Assembly: GCA_037482215.1 (NCBI GenBank)
Contig: CP148074.1
Coordinates: 4,278,001 to 4,342,000, forward strand
DNA: 64,000 nucleotides
From: Pseudomonas mendocina
Lineage (GTDB): Bacteria > Pseudomonadota > Gammaproteobacteria > Pseudomonadales > Pseudomonadaceae
Direction of reading: 5' to 3'
Each line of letters starts with the position of its first letter. Position 1 is the stretch's first letter. The position numbers and the translations under genes were made by a program. Of the stretch, positions 1-9,383 are shown in pieces. The notes beneath the pieces were generated by a model. The model was not told the origin of the DNA, ran no database searches, and saw only the letters and a program-made list of their open reading frames with translations.

Positions 1-161
1 ATCATCGAGCGCAGGCACTTTTCGTGCAGAGCCTAGCATAGCCACTGCCTGGCCAGCATCGACAGCCGGACTTATGCACAACCATCAGGAACAGGCATGC
101 TCGTTGACCTCCCTCTGGTCGAACCTAAACTGGGATGCATCTATAAAGGAGGAAGCGCCCG
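1..161. other. Left edge, no gene identified
   Basis: Nothing convincing is coded here. Just before the first gene there is a strong Shine-Dalgarno stretch (AAAGGAGGA, about 146-154) that sets the start of the oxidoreductase at 162. The rest is probably its promoter region. Confidence 0.5.
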
Positions 162-1142
162 ATGAAAGCCGTGCTGTGCAAAGCCTTCGGCCCTGCCGAA
201 ACGCTGGTTGTGGAAGAAACCGCCAGCCCCGTTGCCAAAGGCAACGAAGTGCTGATTGATGTTCATGCTGCGGGCGTCAACTTCCCAGATACCCTGATTA
301 TCGAAGGCAAATACCAGTTCAAACCGCCCTTCCCGTTCTCACCGGGCGGTGAAGCTGCCGGTGTTGTCAGCGCTGTGGGAGATAAAGTCAGCCACCTGAA
401 AGTCGGAGACCGTGTCATGGCGCTGACGGGCTGGGGCAGTTTTGCCGAGCAAGTTGCCGTGCCCGCCTACAACGTATTGCCCATGCCAGGCTCAATGGAT
501 TTTTCCACTGCGGCAGCCTTCAGCATGACCTACGGCACCTCGATGCACGCCCTTAAACAGCGCGCGAACCTGCAAGCCGGTGAAACCCTGCTGGTATTGG
601 GCGCCTCTGGCGGCGTGGGCCTGGCCGCGGTGGAAATCGGCAAGGCTCTGGGTGCCAAGGTAATTGCAGCCGCCAGCAGCGCGGAGAAACTGGCCGTGGC
701 CAAGGCCGCAGGTGCCGATGAGCTGATCAACTATAAAGACAGCAGCCTGAAAGACGAGATCAAACGCCTCACCGGCGGCAAGGGCGTGGATGTGATTTAC
801 GACCCCGTCGGCGGCGACTTGTTTGAAGAAGCCTTCCGTTCGATTGCCTGGAACGGCCGCTTCCTTGTGGTCGGCTTTGCCGCTGGCGGCGGCATCCCAG
901 CCCTGCCGGCCAACTTGCCGCTGCTCAAGGGAGCCTCGTTGGTGGGCGTATTCTGGGGCGCGTTTGCCCAACGCCAACCGCAGGACAACGCCGCCAACTT
1001 CCAGCAACTGTTCGCCTGGCACGCGCAAGGCAAACTCAAACCGCTGGTATCACAGACCTTCCCGCTAGCTGAGGCTGCCAAAGCCATCGACACCCTCGGC
1101 CAGCGTAAGGCAGTGGGCAAGTTGGTTATCAGCGTTCGCTAA
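162..1142 (+). CDS. NADPH:quinone oxidoreductase family protein
   Basis: A 326-residue zinc-independent medium-chain dehydrogenase of the quinone oxidoreductase group, expected to reduce quinones or enones with NADPH in the cytosol. The N-terminal GroES-like half (about 1-125) lacks the structural-zinc cysteine cluster. The Rossmann half carries GASGGVGLAAVEIGKALGAK near residues 145-165, the usual NADPH-binding turn. The ATG at 162 is preceded by a very good AAAGGAGGA site. It sits alone upstream of glpT, as in other pseudomonads, and ends at a strong hairpin. The exact substrate cannot be read from the sequence. Confidence 0.9.
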   Translation: MKAVLCKAFGPAETLVVEETASPVAKGNEVLIDVHAAGVNFPDTLIIEGKYQFKPPFPFSPGGEAAGVVSAVGDKVSHLKVGDRVMALTGWGSFAEQVAVPAYNVLPMPGSMDFSTAAAFSMTYGTSMHALKQRANLQAGETLLVLGASGGVGLAAVEIGKALGAKVIAAASSAEKLAVAKAAGADELINYKDSSLKDEIKRLTGGKGVDVIYDPVGGDLFEEAFRSIAWNGRFLVVGFAAGGGIPALPANLPLLKGASLVGVFWGAFAQRQPQDNAANFQQLFAWHAQGKLKPLVSQTFPLAEAAKAIDTLGQRKAVGKLVISVR

Positions 1143-1148
1143 CATTGC

Positions 1149-1173
1149 GGGCTCTGGCTCACAGCCAGAGCCC
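1149..1173 (+). terminator. Hairpin after the oxidoreductase gene
   Basis: A perfect 11-bp stem (GGGCTCTGGCT / AGCCAGAGCCC) with a 3-base loop, 7 bases after the stop codon. The following tract is only weakly T-rich (ATTCTCTGTT), so efficiency is uncertain. Confidence 0.65.
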
Positions 1174-1293
1174 ATTCTCTGTTGCAGCCCCGCAGGCTGA
1201 TTTTTTTACCCCTGCCCCTACTGCCCGCTCCGATAAAACAGTACTGTTCCGCCCCCGCACTGGATGCACCAAAAATGACTAGGGAGTTAGTCC

Positions 1294-2625
1294 ATGTTTG
1301 CTTTCTTTCGCCCTGCGCCGCATCAGCCGTCCATTCCGGCTGAACAGGTAGACAGCCATTACCGGCGTCTGCGCTGGCAGATCTTCGCTGGCATTTTTAT
1401 CGGCTACGCCGGTTACTACCTGCTGCGCAAAAATTTCTCGCTGGCCATGCCTTATCTAATTGAAGAGGACGGTTACACCCGCGGCCAGCTGGGCCTGGCC
1501 ATGTCAGCAATTGCCATCGCCTACGGCTTGTCCAAGTTCATCATGGGCATGGTTTCAGACCGCTCCAATCCACGGATCTTTCTGCCCTTTGGTTTGCTGA
1601 TTTCAGCAGGCGTGATGCTGCTGATGGGCTTTAGCCATTGGGCTACGTCCAGCGTGGCGATCATGTTCGTGCTGCTGTTTATCAACGGATGGGCACAGGG
1701 CATGGGCTGGCCCCCAAGCGGACGCACTATGGTGCACTGGTGGTCGCAGAAAGAGCGCGGCGGCGTGGTGTCCGTGTGGAACGTGGCGCACAACGTCGGC
1801 GGCGGCCTGATCGGCCCGCTGTTTCTGCTCGGGCTGTTCCTGTTTGCCGACTGGCGCTCCGCCTTCTACCTGCCTGCATTTGTCGCCATTGCCGTGGCCC
1901 TGTTTGCCTATGTGACCATGCGCGACACGCCACAATCCTGCGGCCTGCCGCCGGTTGAGCAGTACAAGAATGATTATCCGGAAGGCTATAGCGAGCAACA
2001 CGAGCAGGAGCTGTCGGCCAAAGAGATCTTTGTCACCTATGTACTGCGCAACAAGCTGCTGTGGTACATCGCCTTTGCCAACGTATTTGTCTACCTGCTG
2101 CGCTACGGCGTACTGGACTGGGCACCGACGTATTTGAAAGAGGCCAAGGGTTTCACGGTGGATAAGTCGTCCTGGGCCTATTTCCTCTACGAGTGGGCGG
2201 GTATTCCCGGCACCCTGCTGTGTGGCTGGCTATCGGACAAACTGTTCAAAGGCAACCGCGGCGCTACCGGCGTGGTGTTTATGTTGCTGGTGACCGTCGG
2301 CACACTGATCTACTGGCTCAATCCGGCTGGCAATCCGGGCGTGGACATGGCAGCGCTGGTGATGATCGGATTTCTGATCTACGGCCCGGTCATGCTCATT
2401 GGCTTGCAGGCCCTGGAACTGGTGCCGAAGAAGGCCGCAGGCACTGCAGCGGGTTTTACCGGACTGTTCGGTTATTTGGGTGGCTCGGTCGCCGCCAGCG
2501 CACTGGTCGGCTACACGGTGGATCACTTCGGTTGGGATGGCGGCTTTAAGCTGATGCTGGGTGCCTGCGTGCTGGCGATCCTGTTCCTCAGCCTGACTCT
2601 GCGTAAGAAACCCGCCGCTGTCTGA
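1294..2625 (+). CDS. glpT: Glycerol-3-phosphate transporter GlpT
   Basis: A 443-residue inner-membrane antiporter of the organophosphate:phosphate branch of the major facilitator superfamily. It imports glycerol-3-phosphate in exchange for phosphate and, in pseudomonads, also admits fosfomycin. About twelve hydrophobic segments are visible. The N-terminal stretch [19 protein letters not shown] and the DRSNPR loop after the second to third helices match the family. The ATG at 1294 has AGGGAG about 9 bases upstream. The gene stands alone, with no glycerol kinase or dehydrogenase gene nearby, as in other Pseudomonas. UhpT-like transporters are the closest alternative; overall similarity and context favour GlpT. 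Confidence 0.92.
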   Translation: MFAFFRPAPHQPSIPAEQVDSHYRRLRWQIFAGIFIGYAGYYLLRKNFSLAMPYLIEEDGYTRGQLGLAMSAIAIAYGLSKFIMGMVSDRSNPRIFLPFGLLISAGVMLLMGFSHWATSSVAIMFVLLFINGWAQGMGWPPSGRTMVHWWSQKERGGVVSVWNVAHNVGGGLIGPLFLLGLFLFADWRSAFYLPAFVAIAVALFAYVTMRDTPQSCGLPPVEQYKNDYPEGYSEQHEQELSAKEIFVTYVLRNKLLWYIAFANVFVYLLRYGVLDWAPTYLKEAKGFTVDKSSWAYFLYEWAGIPGTLLCGWLSDKLFKGNRGATGVVFMLLVTVGTLIYWLNPAGNPGVDMAALVMIGFLIYGPVMLIGLQALELVPKKAAGTAAGFTGLFGYLGGSVAASALVGYTVDHFGWDGGFKLMLGACVLAILFLSLTLRKKPAAV

Positions 2626-2642
2626 CAGCGGCGGTCATGCCA

Positions 2643-3608
2643 TCAGTTGCGGGGCGCGTAGGCAAATACGTCGGCACGCATCTGGTGGGCATCCATCCCG
2701 GCATCCACCAGCGCATCCAGAGTGGCATAGACCATGGCGGGTGAGCCGCTGGCATACACATGCAGCGCCTTGAGATCAGGGAAGTCCTGCGTCACGGCTT
2801 CATGCAGCAGGCCGCAACGCCCGGTCCAACCGCATTCGTCACTGACAACCTTGTGCAGGAACAGATTCGGCGTCTGCTGCCACTGCGCCCAATGTTCGAT
2901 TTCATAGAAGTCGCTTGGGTTGCGCGCCCCCCAATACAGGTGCACGGGGTGAGCAAAGCCTGATTCGCGGCAATGTTCGATCAGGCTCTGCATCTGGCCC
3001 ATGCCTGTGCCCGCAGCGAGCAGCACCAGCGGGCCATCCGGCAGCTCAGCCAAGTGGGTGTCGCCAAACGGCATTTTCACCCGCACCACTGATTTGCTGC
3101 GCAGCTGCTCGATCAAGGCAATGGCGGACTCTTCTCGGGCCAGCACATGCAGCTCCAGCAGGCGGCCGTTGTGCGGCGCCGATGCCAGGGAAAATGCCGA
3201 GTAATCGTCGCGGCGCTCCAGCAGCAGGTATTGCCCGGCATGGTAACGCACACGTTTACCGGCCGGTGCCTGCAAGCGCACTCGCACTACATCACCACCC
3301 ATGTCATCGCAGGCCACCACCTGGCAGGCCATGTCCCGCACCGGCAACTCGCCCGGTGCCAACACGCCATCCCAATGCAGCACGCAATCCTCCAGCGGTT
3401 CAGCCAGGCAAGTGAACAACTCGCCCTGCCCCAGTTCGACACCGTCTTGCAACACTTTGCCTTCTACCAGCAGCGCGGCGCACACATGGCAATTGCCGTT
3501 GCGACAGCTCTGCGGGCAGTCATAACCTAACCGGCGCGCGGCATCGAGGATGCGCTCGCGGGGTTGAACTTCAAGTACCGCACCTGAAGGATTCAGGGTG
3601 ACCTTCAT
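2643..3608 (-). CDS. Ferredoxin-NAD(P)H reductase-like protein (CDP-glucoseen reductase type)
   Basis: A 321-residue iron-sulfur flavoprotein. The N-terminal 2Fe-2S plant-type ferredoxin domain (about 1-90) has the CPQSCRNGNCHVC ligand spacing and a downstream Cys in FTCLAEP. The middle FAD-binding domain has the RYHAGQYLLLE motif, and the C-terminal NAD(P)H domain has LLAAGTGMGQMQSL. Such proteins pass electrons from NAD(P)H to an oxygenase or dehydratase partner. Its start overlaps the ubiD stop by one base (TAATG), so the two are probably co-transcribed. Databases often call this pseudomonad gene CDP-6-deoxy-glucoseen reductase, but no deoxysugar genes are present here. A role as electron donor near ubiquinone biosynthesis is only an inference from context. 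Confidence 0.85.
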   Translation of the reverse strand: MKVTLNPSGAVLEVQPRERILDAARRLGYDCPQSCRNGNCHVCAALLVEGKVLQDGVELGQGELFTCLAEPLEDCVLHWDGVLAPGELPVRDMACQVVACDDMGGDVVRVRLQAPAGKRVRYHAGQYLLLERRDDYSAFSLASAPHNGRLLELHVLAREESAIALIEQLRSKSVVRVKMPFGDTHLAELPDGPLVLLAAGTGMGQMQSLIEHCRESGFAHPVHLYWGARNPSDFYEIEHWAQWQQTPNLFLHKVVSDECGWTGRCGLLHEAVTQDFPDLKALHVYASGSPAMVYATLDALVDAGMDAHQMRADVFAYAPRN

Positions 3609-5074
3609 TAATCAATTCCCAACTCAGACCACAGTGCATCAACGCGCTGCTTAACCGCTTCATCCTGGACAATTGCCCGTCCCCATTCGCGGCTGGTCTC
3701 GCCCGGCCACTTGTGGGTGGCATCCAGGCCCATCTTGGAACCCAACCCAGAGATCGGCGAGGCGAAGTCCAGATAGTCGATCGGTGTATTGTCGATCATC
3801 ACCGTGTCACGTTTGGGGTCCATGCGCGTAGTGATCGCCCAGATCACATCGTTCCAGTCACGCGCGTTGATATCGTCATCGGTCACGATAACGAACTTGG
3901 TGTACATAAACTGTCGCAGGAACGACCACACCCCAAGCATCACGCGCTTAGCGTGGCCTGGGTACTGCTTCTTCATGGTCACGACGGCCATGCGGTAGGA
4001 GCAGCCTTCCGGCGGCAGGTAGAAATCAGTGATCTCCGGGAACTGCTTTTGCAGAATCGGTACGAACACTTCGTTCAGCGCAACGCCGAGAATGGCCGGT
4101 TCATCTGGCGGACGTCCGGTGTAGGTGCTGTGGTAGATCGGCTTCTGGCGGCGGGTGATGCGCTCCACGGTAAACACTGGGAAGCGGTCCACCTCGTTGT
4201 AATAACCGGTGTGGTCACCATACGGACCTTCATCGGCCATCTCACCGGGATGGATCACACCTTCAAGAACGATCTCCGCGCTGGCAGGCACTTGCAGGTC
4301 ACTGCCGCGGGCTTTGATCAGCTCGGTTTTGTGTCCGCGCAACAGACCGGCGAAGGCGTATTCGGAGAGACTGTCCGGCACCGGCGTGACCGCGCCGAGA
4401 ATAGTCGCCGGGTCAGCGCCCAAGGCGACCGCAACTGGATACGGCTTACCGGGATATTTCTCGCACCACTCGCGGAAATCCAACGCGCCGCCACGGTGGC
4501 TGAGCCAGCGCATGATGACCTTATTACGACCAATCACCTGCTGGCGATAGATGCCTAGGTTCTGCCGTTCTTTGTTCGGCCCTTTGGTGATGGTCAGGCC
4601 CCAGGTGATCAGAGGGCCGACGTCGCCTGGCCAGCAGGTTTGCACCGGCAACTTGTACAGATCGACATCATCACCTTCTTCGATCACCTCCTGACACGGC
4701 GCGTCCTTGAGGACTTTAGGCGCCATGTTGATGACCTTCTTGAAGATCGGCAGCTTGCTCCAGGCGTCTTTCAGACCTTTCGGCGGCTCTGGCTCTTTGA
4801 GAAAAGCCAGCAGTTTGCCGATTTCACGCAGCTCCGACACTTCCTCAGCGCCCATACCCAGCGCCACACGCTTAGGCGTGCCGAACAGGTTGCCCAGTAC
4901 GGGGACGTCATACCCCGTGGGGTTTTCAAACAGCAGTGCCGGCCCGCCTTTGCGCAGGGTGCGGTCACAGATTTCGGTCATTTCCAGTACCGGGGAAACC
5001 GGAGTCTGAATGCGTTTGAGCTCACCGCGATTTTCCAATTCGCGGATGAAATCGCGCAGGTCGCGATACTGCAT
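3608..5074 (-). CDS. ubiD: 4-hydroxy-3-polyprenylbenzoate decarboxylase UbiD
   Basis: A 488-residue cytosolic decarboxylase acting early in ubiquinone synthesis. It removes the carboxyl group of polyprenyl-4-hydroxybenzoate using prenylated FMN supplied by UbiX. Length and sequence match the family end to end: [14 protein letters not shown] at the start, the [20 protein letters not shown] region for cofactor binding, and the [12 protein letters not shown] segment holding catalytic acidic residues. It is followed by the reductase gene with a one-base overlap. The 94-base gap upstream separates it from the accessory export operon, which runs in the same direction, so readthrough from there is possible. 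Confidence 0.95.
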   Translation of the reverse strand: MQYRDLRDFIRELENRGELKRIQTPVSPVLEMTEICDRTLRKGGPALLFENPTGYDVPVLGNLFGTPKRVALGMGAEEVSELREIGKLLAFLKEPEPPKGLKDAWSKLPIFKKVINMAPKVLKDAPCQEVIEEGDDVDLYKLPVQTCWPGDVGPLITWGLTITKGPNKERQNLGIYRQQVIGRNKVIMRWLSHRGGALDFREWCEKYPGKPYPVAVALGADPATILGAVTPVPDSLSEYAFAGLLRGHKTELIKARGSDLQVPASAEIVLEGVIHPGEMADEGPYGDHTGYYNEVDRFPVFTVERITRRQKPIYHSTYTGRPPDEPAILGVALNEVFVPILQKQFPEITDFYLPPEGCSYRMAVVTMKKQYPGHAKRVMLGVWSFLRQFMYTKFVIVTDDDINARDWNDVIWAITTRMDPKRDTVMIDNTPIDYLDFASPISGLGSKMGLDATHKWPGETSREWGRAIVQDEAVKQRVDALWSELGID

Positions 5075-5168
5075 GCTGAGGTCTCGTGATGGAGAGCGGA
5101 CTGTAAAGTTTACCGCTTAGCTGGGAGATTCCCCAACTACATATCGCCGGAAGGCTTTACCCCCTTGC

Positions 5169-7265
5169 TTAAAAACCGCTCTCACGCAGCAAAACCGCCG
5201 CAGCACTTTTAATCCCACTCCATAGCGGACTGACACTCTCAGCCTCAATGTGCACACTGCCTCGAGTTTGACGAAGTTCGTTCAGGGGCTGCGCCAGTTG
5301 CAGACGAACCCGGTACAGTGCCGCACTGGGCTCGGCCTCACGGCGGCTGGCATGGGTGGCGATCTGTCCGCCGTGACGGTCCGCCAACAGAGGAAGAACT
5401 AACTCACGCGCACGGGTGGTGTCGATCTCCAATACCTGAGCAGGAATCCACTCAAGGCTGTTCTCAGCACGGAAGCGGGCCTGATTGCCCAGTGCAATGC
5501 GCTGCACATCCTGCTGTTCCACATAGGCGTCCACCACCCAGGCCTGAGGGTCGACCAACACGCCCAGCGGCTGATCACTGGCGATCCAGACGCCCTCGCG
5601 CACCAGCGGATCGACATCCAGCCAGACACCGTCAAACTCGGCCAATATCCTCAACAGCGCGCCCTCCTCATGCACGGACGACAACTCCGCCATCTGCTCT
5701 TGCAGGCGCTCACGCAGGGCTGGCTGAGCAGCTATTCCATCTTCTTCCGCCAGCAAACCGCCGATGCGTTGATGCAGTGCCTGCAACGACGCCTCAGAAC
5801 GGGCTGCGCGTAAATCCAAATCCCGCGCCGAGAACTCCACCAATTGCGTTCCCTGCTTCACTTCACCTGCCGCCCTCAGCGCTTGTAGTTGGGCGGGCAA
5901 AGGGGCAAACACCTGCTGTACGCGCTGTGGCTGCGCCACCGCCGGAGCCTCAACATCAAAGGTCCAGGGCATGGCCAGTAACGCCAAAGCAGCCAGGGAC
6001 GCGCCGCCAATGGCACATCGTCTGCGAATACGCACTTCATCCCAGCGTTTAACCCACACACTGACCTCCGACCACACAGGCCGTCCAATAAACCAAATCA
6101 GCTCGACGCACAGCAGAAAAATCCCCAGCACTTTGAAAAAGAACAGGTACACGGCCAGGGCGATCCCCAAAAACATGACCAGCCGGTACAACCAAGTACA
6201 GAAGGCAAACAGAATCAGCCCCCGCCGCACGCGGGCTGGGAAAACCTCTGGATCAGGCTCGTTAAGACCAAGCAACGTGCGCCGCAACCAAGCACGAGCA
6301 AGTGCCCCGGAGCGTTCATGCAGGTTAGGGAAGTCGAGCAGATCGGAGAGGATGAAATACCCGTCAAAGCGCATAAACGGGCTCACATTCAAGGCCAGCG
6401 ACAACACCCAACCCGTGGTGGCCAGATAGAGCATGGCCTGGCGCAGTGCACCGTCATCCAACAGCGCCCACGCTAAAGTGGCCACCCCTGCCAAGGCCAT
6501 TTCCGTGCTGACGCCGGCCACCGAAATGGCTAGCCGCTGGCGGTGTGAACGCAGCCGCCAAGACTCTCCCGTGTCGGTGTAAAGCATGGGCCACATCACC
6601 AAGAAGGCCACCCCCATATGACCGACACGAACACCCAAGCGTGTTGCAACAAAGGCGTGACCTAATTCATGCAGCGTTTTTGAAAGCACCAGAGCCAAAG
6701 CAAAGCCGAACAGACCACTCGGGGTGAGCATGTCCATCACATCATGGGTAAATGTGTCCCACTGCCGCGCCACCAGCAATACGCCGGTTAGCGTCGCCAG
6801 TAGTAACAGGAACAGCGCCGTTGGCGTGAACAGCGGCGACACCCATGGCATCGCTCGCTCTAACGAGTGCTGGGGGCGAATCAGCGGTACCCGCAAAAAC
6901 AGATAGTTGTGCAGCCACCAGCGCCAGTCACGCCAACCGTGATCGCGGGTTTTCTCCAACAAGCGCTGGCGGCCTTCAGCGCCAGGACGCAGCAGTTGGT
7001 TAAACTCCAGAAAACGGGCGAACTGTTCGACCTGCTCAGGCTCCACGCTGAGTGGCGTGTGTGCCTCGATATCAGCGGCAATTTGCTCAGGCTGGGCTGG
7101 CCAACGCAACAGACACTCATATTCCAACCAGCCAATGCGGAAGAAGCGATTGCTGACAGGGTCCTGAATCGCCCACATGGGTGCTCCACTGCGATCCGCA
7201 CCGGACTCAAACAGTCGCAAGTCTTCACGCAGTGCAGACAGGCTGGAGGCCTGAGCCATCACCAT
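5169..7265 (-). CDS. M50-type membrane metalloprotease fused to a HlyD-like periplasmic arm
   Basis: A 698-residue protein, last gene of the giant-protein operon. Residues about 25-95 look like a small PqqD-like winged-helix domain (inference). A multi-helix membrane core follows, with HELGH at 199-203, the zinc motif of site-2-protease-type (M50) peptidases, and FDGYFILSDLLDFPNL near 300-316, which fits the conserved Asp region of that family. After more helices the C-terminal third (about 430-698) is a lipoyl-like/coiled-coil/beta-barrel segment like membrane fusion adaptors (FAPLPAQLQAL, then VDAYVEQQDV and a barrel). The family is annotated as putative peptide zinc metalloprotease. Its start overlaps the previous gene by 7 bases. 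It probably matures or exports the giant protein together with the HlyD and TolC partners. Its substrate is unproven. Confidence 0.8.
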   Translation of the reverse strand: MVMAQASSLSALREDLRLFESGADRSGAPMWAIQDPVSNRFFRIGWLEYECLLRWPAQPEQIAADIEAHTPLSVEPEQVEQFARFLEFNQLLRPGAEGRQRLLEKTRDHGWRDWRWWLHNYLFLRVPLIRPQHSLERAMPWVSPLFTPTALFLLLLATLTGVLLVARQWDTFTHDVMDMLTPSGLFGFALALVLSKTLHELGHAFVATRLGVRVGHMGVAFLVMWPMLYTDTGESWRLRSHRQRLAISVAGVSTEMALAGVATLAWALLDDGALRQAMLYLATTGWVLSLALNVSPFMRFDGYFILSDLLDFPNLHERSGALARAWLRRTLLGLNEPDPEVFPARVRRGLILFAFCTWLYRLVMFLGIALAVYLFFFKVLGIFLLCVELIWFIGRPVWSEVSVWVKRWDEVRIRRRCAIGGASLAALALLAMPWTFDVEAPAVAQPQRVQQVFAPLPAQLQALRAAGEVKQGTQLVEFSARDLDLRAARSEASLQALHQRIGGLLAEEDGIAAQPALRERLQEQMAELSSVHEEGALLRILAEFDGVWLDVDPLVREGVWIASDQPLGVLVDPQAWVVDAYVEQQDVQRIALGNQARFRAENSLEWIPAQVLEIDTTRARELVLPLLADRHGGQIATHASRREAEPSAALYRVRLQLAQPLNELRQTRGSVHIEAESVSPLWSGIKSAAAVLLRESGF

Positions 7266-8608
7266 CCACTTAACTCACGCAAACTGGCCAACGGCCGGCG
7301 CATCAGGTAGTAACCCAGCACGGTCCAGTCGCCATACACCTTGGCGGTGCCACGCAGGCCGATGCGGGCTTGTTCACTGGACGCGTCAAAGCGGGCACGC
7401 AAACGGTAACTGGCAATACCTTCGGCTGAAAGCTGAGCCTGATAACTGCTTTCAATCACACGGGCGCTCAATGGCGAGAGCGGCTGTACCGTCAGAAACA
7501 GGCGGACTTCAGCACCGGGCTGTAAAGTCACCGCATCCGCCACTGGTACTTCAATTAAAACGCCTGCGCTGGACGGCTCCGCCAGTTGCATGATGCGCTC
7601 GCCTGTTCGCACCGGCCGCCCGAGCCAGTCATCTGGGTCACTAAACACCACCACGCCAGCTTGCTCAGCACGCACATCCACCCGGCGCAACTGAGCCTGA
7701 ACCTGAGCCAGCTCAGCGCGACGTTCCTGAGCGCGGCCATTGAGCAGGTTTAGCTCACTCTTGCTACGTGGATCGTCAAAGGCTTTCTGGGTGCTGGCCA
7801 TCAACTCAGCATCGGCCACCGCCACAGATTGGATCAGCACGGCCTCTCGACTGCGCAAGGTCGTGTCATCTAGCGAGAACAGAAGATCGCCTGCCACGAC
7901 CGCCTGATTCGGCCGCACGTGCAGGGTTTTGATCACGCCATCCATCGGCGCAGACAGCACTGTCGCATCCAGCGCTACCACTTCAGCAGGCGCCAGCAAG
8001 CTCTGCCGCACAGGCAGCAGCGGCACGGCCAGGCAACAGACAAGAATCACCAGACGCTGAACACGCCCGATTTTTTGCCAGCGCTTAAGAATGCCTTGGC
8101 GAGGTTTACCGGCCAGCATTTCCCAGCAGTATCCCCATGACTGCGCCAACTGCATAATTGCCTGATGCTGCGACTCGGCAGGAGCCTGCGCCATCAGGAA
8201 GCAGACCCACCCTAGCAGCCCCCCATCACGGCGCTTCAACGGAATGGCATACACGCCAAGCGGCCACCACTCAGCCCAACCCTCGATTAAATCAGGGGAG
8301 GCCTGCGACAGATCCTGCGCCACCAGCCAGGCTGGCTGCTCATTGAACCGCTGTTGCAGCTCCGGCCAGACTCGCTTCAACCAAACCAGATAGGGGCTGT
8401 CTTCACTCAATTTGGCCAACCCGGAGACACAGCTCAGGCGGGCACTGTTGCCATCGGCGCTAAACACCAGGGCTTGCTGAAAAGCCAGCAGTGCATAGCT
8501 GTCGTTAGCGACACTGAACTGCAGCTCTGCCACGTTGAGCGCTTGTCTGGCACGGGCCTCTAGCGCAGGCAGTATGACGGCCTGCGGTTGATCACTGTTG
8601 GTGTTCAT
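7259..8608 (-). CDS. HlyD-family adaptor with cytosolic N-terminal domain
   Basis: A 449-residue single-pass inner-membrane protein. Residues 1-170 form a soluble, probably cytosolic alpha/beta domain with GAF-like character (VANDSYALLAFQQALVF, later YAIPLKRRDGGLLGWVCFL). One transmembrane segment lies at about 184-200. The periplasmic part has the split lipoyl motif (VLSAPMDGVIKTLHVRPNQ and VRAEQAGVVVFSDP), a short helical hairpin and a beta-barrel. This is the membrane-fusion-protein plan, but with an unusual N-terminal sensor-like domain. It overlaps its neighbours by 4 bases (ATGA) and 7 bases, showing tight translational coupling. It probably bridges the M50 protein to the TolC-like channel. 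Confidence 0.82.
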   Translation of the reverse strand: MNTNSDQPQAVILPALEARARQALNVAELQFSVANDSYALLAFQQALVFSADGNSARLSCVSGLAKLSEDSPYLVWLKRVWPELQQRFNEQPAWLVAQDLSQASPDLIEGWAEWWPLGVYAIPLKRRDGGLLGWVCFLMAQAPAESQHQAIMQLAQSWGYCWEMLAGKPRQGILKRWQKIGRVQRLVILVCCLAVPLLPVRQSLLAPAEVVALDATVLSAPMDGVIKTLHVRPNQAVVAGDLLFSLDDTTLRSREAVLIQSVAVADAELMASTQKAFDDPRSKSELNLLNGRAQERRAELAQVQAQLRRVDVRAEQAGVVVFSDPDDWLGRPVRTGERIMQLAEPSSAGVLIEVPVADAVTLQPGAEVRLFLTVQPLSPLSARVIESSYQAQLSAEGIASYRLRARFDASSEQARIGLRGTAKVYGDWTVLGYYLMRRPLASLRELSGW

Positions 8609-9381
8609 AGCGACGCTGGCGTATCCGCAACAAACCGAGCCACACCACTCATGCCGGGCAGCAACTCAGCGGAGACCTCATCCAAGCGGCCCTCCAACTC
8701 AATGGTCTGCGCGACCGCATCCACACGGCCATTGATCGCTGTGACCTTGGCGCTATAGCTGCGCCCAGTCTCATCAATCTCAACACTGAACGGCGTGCCT
8801 GGGTTGATCTCGGACAACAAGCGTGACGGCACATTGAGGCGGATTTTCAGCGCACCGCTACTGACCAGCTCAACCAATGGCGCGCCGACATTGACGCCCT
8901 GATAAGGCTTAACGTGGGTTTTCACAACGCGCCCGTCAAACGGCGCGAGCACAGTGCAATGCGCCATTTGCGCGGTGCTCATGGCCACCGCAGCTTCACT
9001 GCGCCGCAGCTCTGTACGGGCCAGTGACACCTCCAGATCTCCAGCAGCGTCCAACTTGCGCAGATTGTCCTTAACTGAGAGGGTTTCTTTGGCGGAGTCA
9101 CGCTCCGCCTGAGCCATCTTCAGACGAGCCTGAGCTTCAGCACAGTCAAAACCCACCAAAGTCTGTCCCTTCTTAACGGTGGCACCAAGACTCGCATTCA
9201 GCGTCGCAATCTGTCCCATCATCTGCGCCACCAAGGTGGTCTCGGTCTGCGCACTGAGCAATACACGAATAGCGTTGGGATCAGCCAGTACAGCGTCAGC
9301 ATCATTCTGCGCCCAGCTGTGCGAGGCAACAGCAGCCAGGGCCAGGAGCACGATGCTGGCCCGTTTTGTACCTACACACAT
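8605..9381 (-). CDS. Periplasmic HlyD/RND-type adaptor protein
   Basis: A 258-residue periplasmic adaptor. It has an N-terminal signal sequence (hydrophobic SIVLLALAAVASHSWAQ, probable cleavage after SWA), a lipoyl half-motif (LVAQMMGQIATLNASLGATV), a short helical hairpin, the second half (VLAPFDGRVVKTHVKPYQGV) and a beta-barrel ending in PGMSGVARFV. No transmembrane helix follows the signal. It is the second, smaller adaptor of the operon, starting 2 bases after the TolC-like gene and overlapping the next gene by 4 bases. Two different adaptors beside one TolC and no ABC pump is unusual. Confidence 0.85.
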   Translation of the reverse strand: MCVGTKRASIVLLALAAVASHSWAQNDADAVLADPNAIRVLLSAQTETTLVAQMMGQIATLNASLGATVKKGQTLVGFDCAEAQARLKMAQAERDSAKETLSVKDNLRKLDAAGDLEVSLARTELRRSEAAVAMSTAQMAHCTVLAPFDGRVVKTHVKPYQGVNVGAPLVELVSSGALKIRLNVPSRLLSEINPGTPFSVEIDETGRSYSAKVTAINGRVDAVAQTIELEGRLDEVSAELLPGMSGVARFVADTPASL

Positions 9382-9383
9382 GC

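Noticed and set aside
3713..4558. A 281-codon open frame antisense to ubiD
   Set aside because: Shadow of the conserved ubiD gene; His-rich composition typical of antisense frames.
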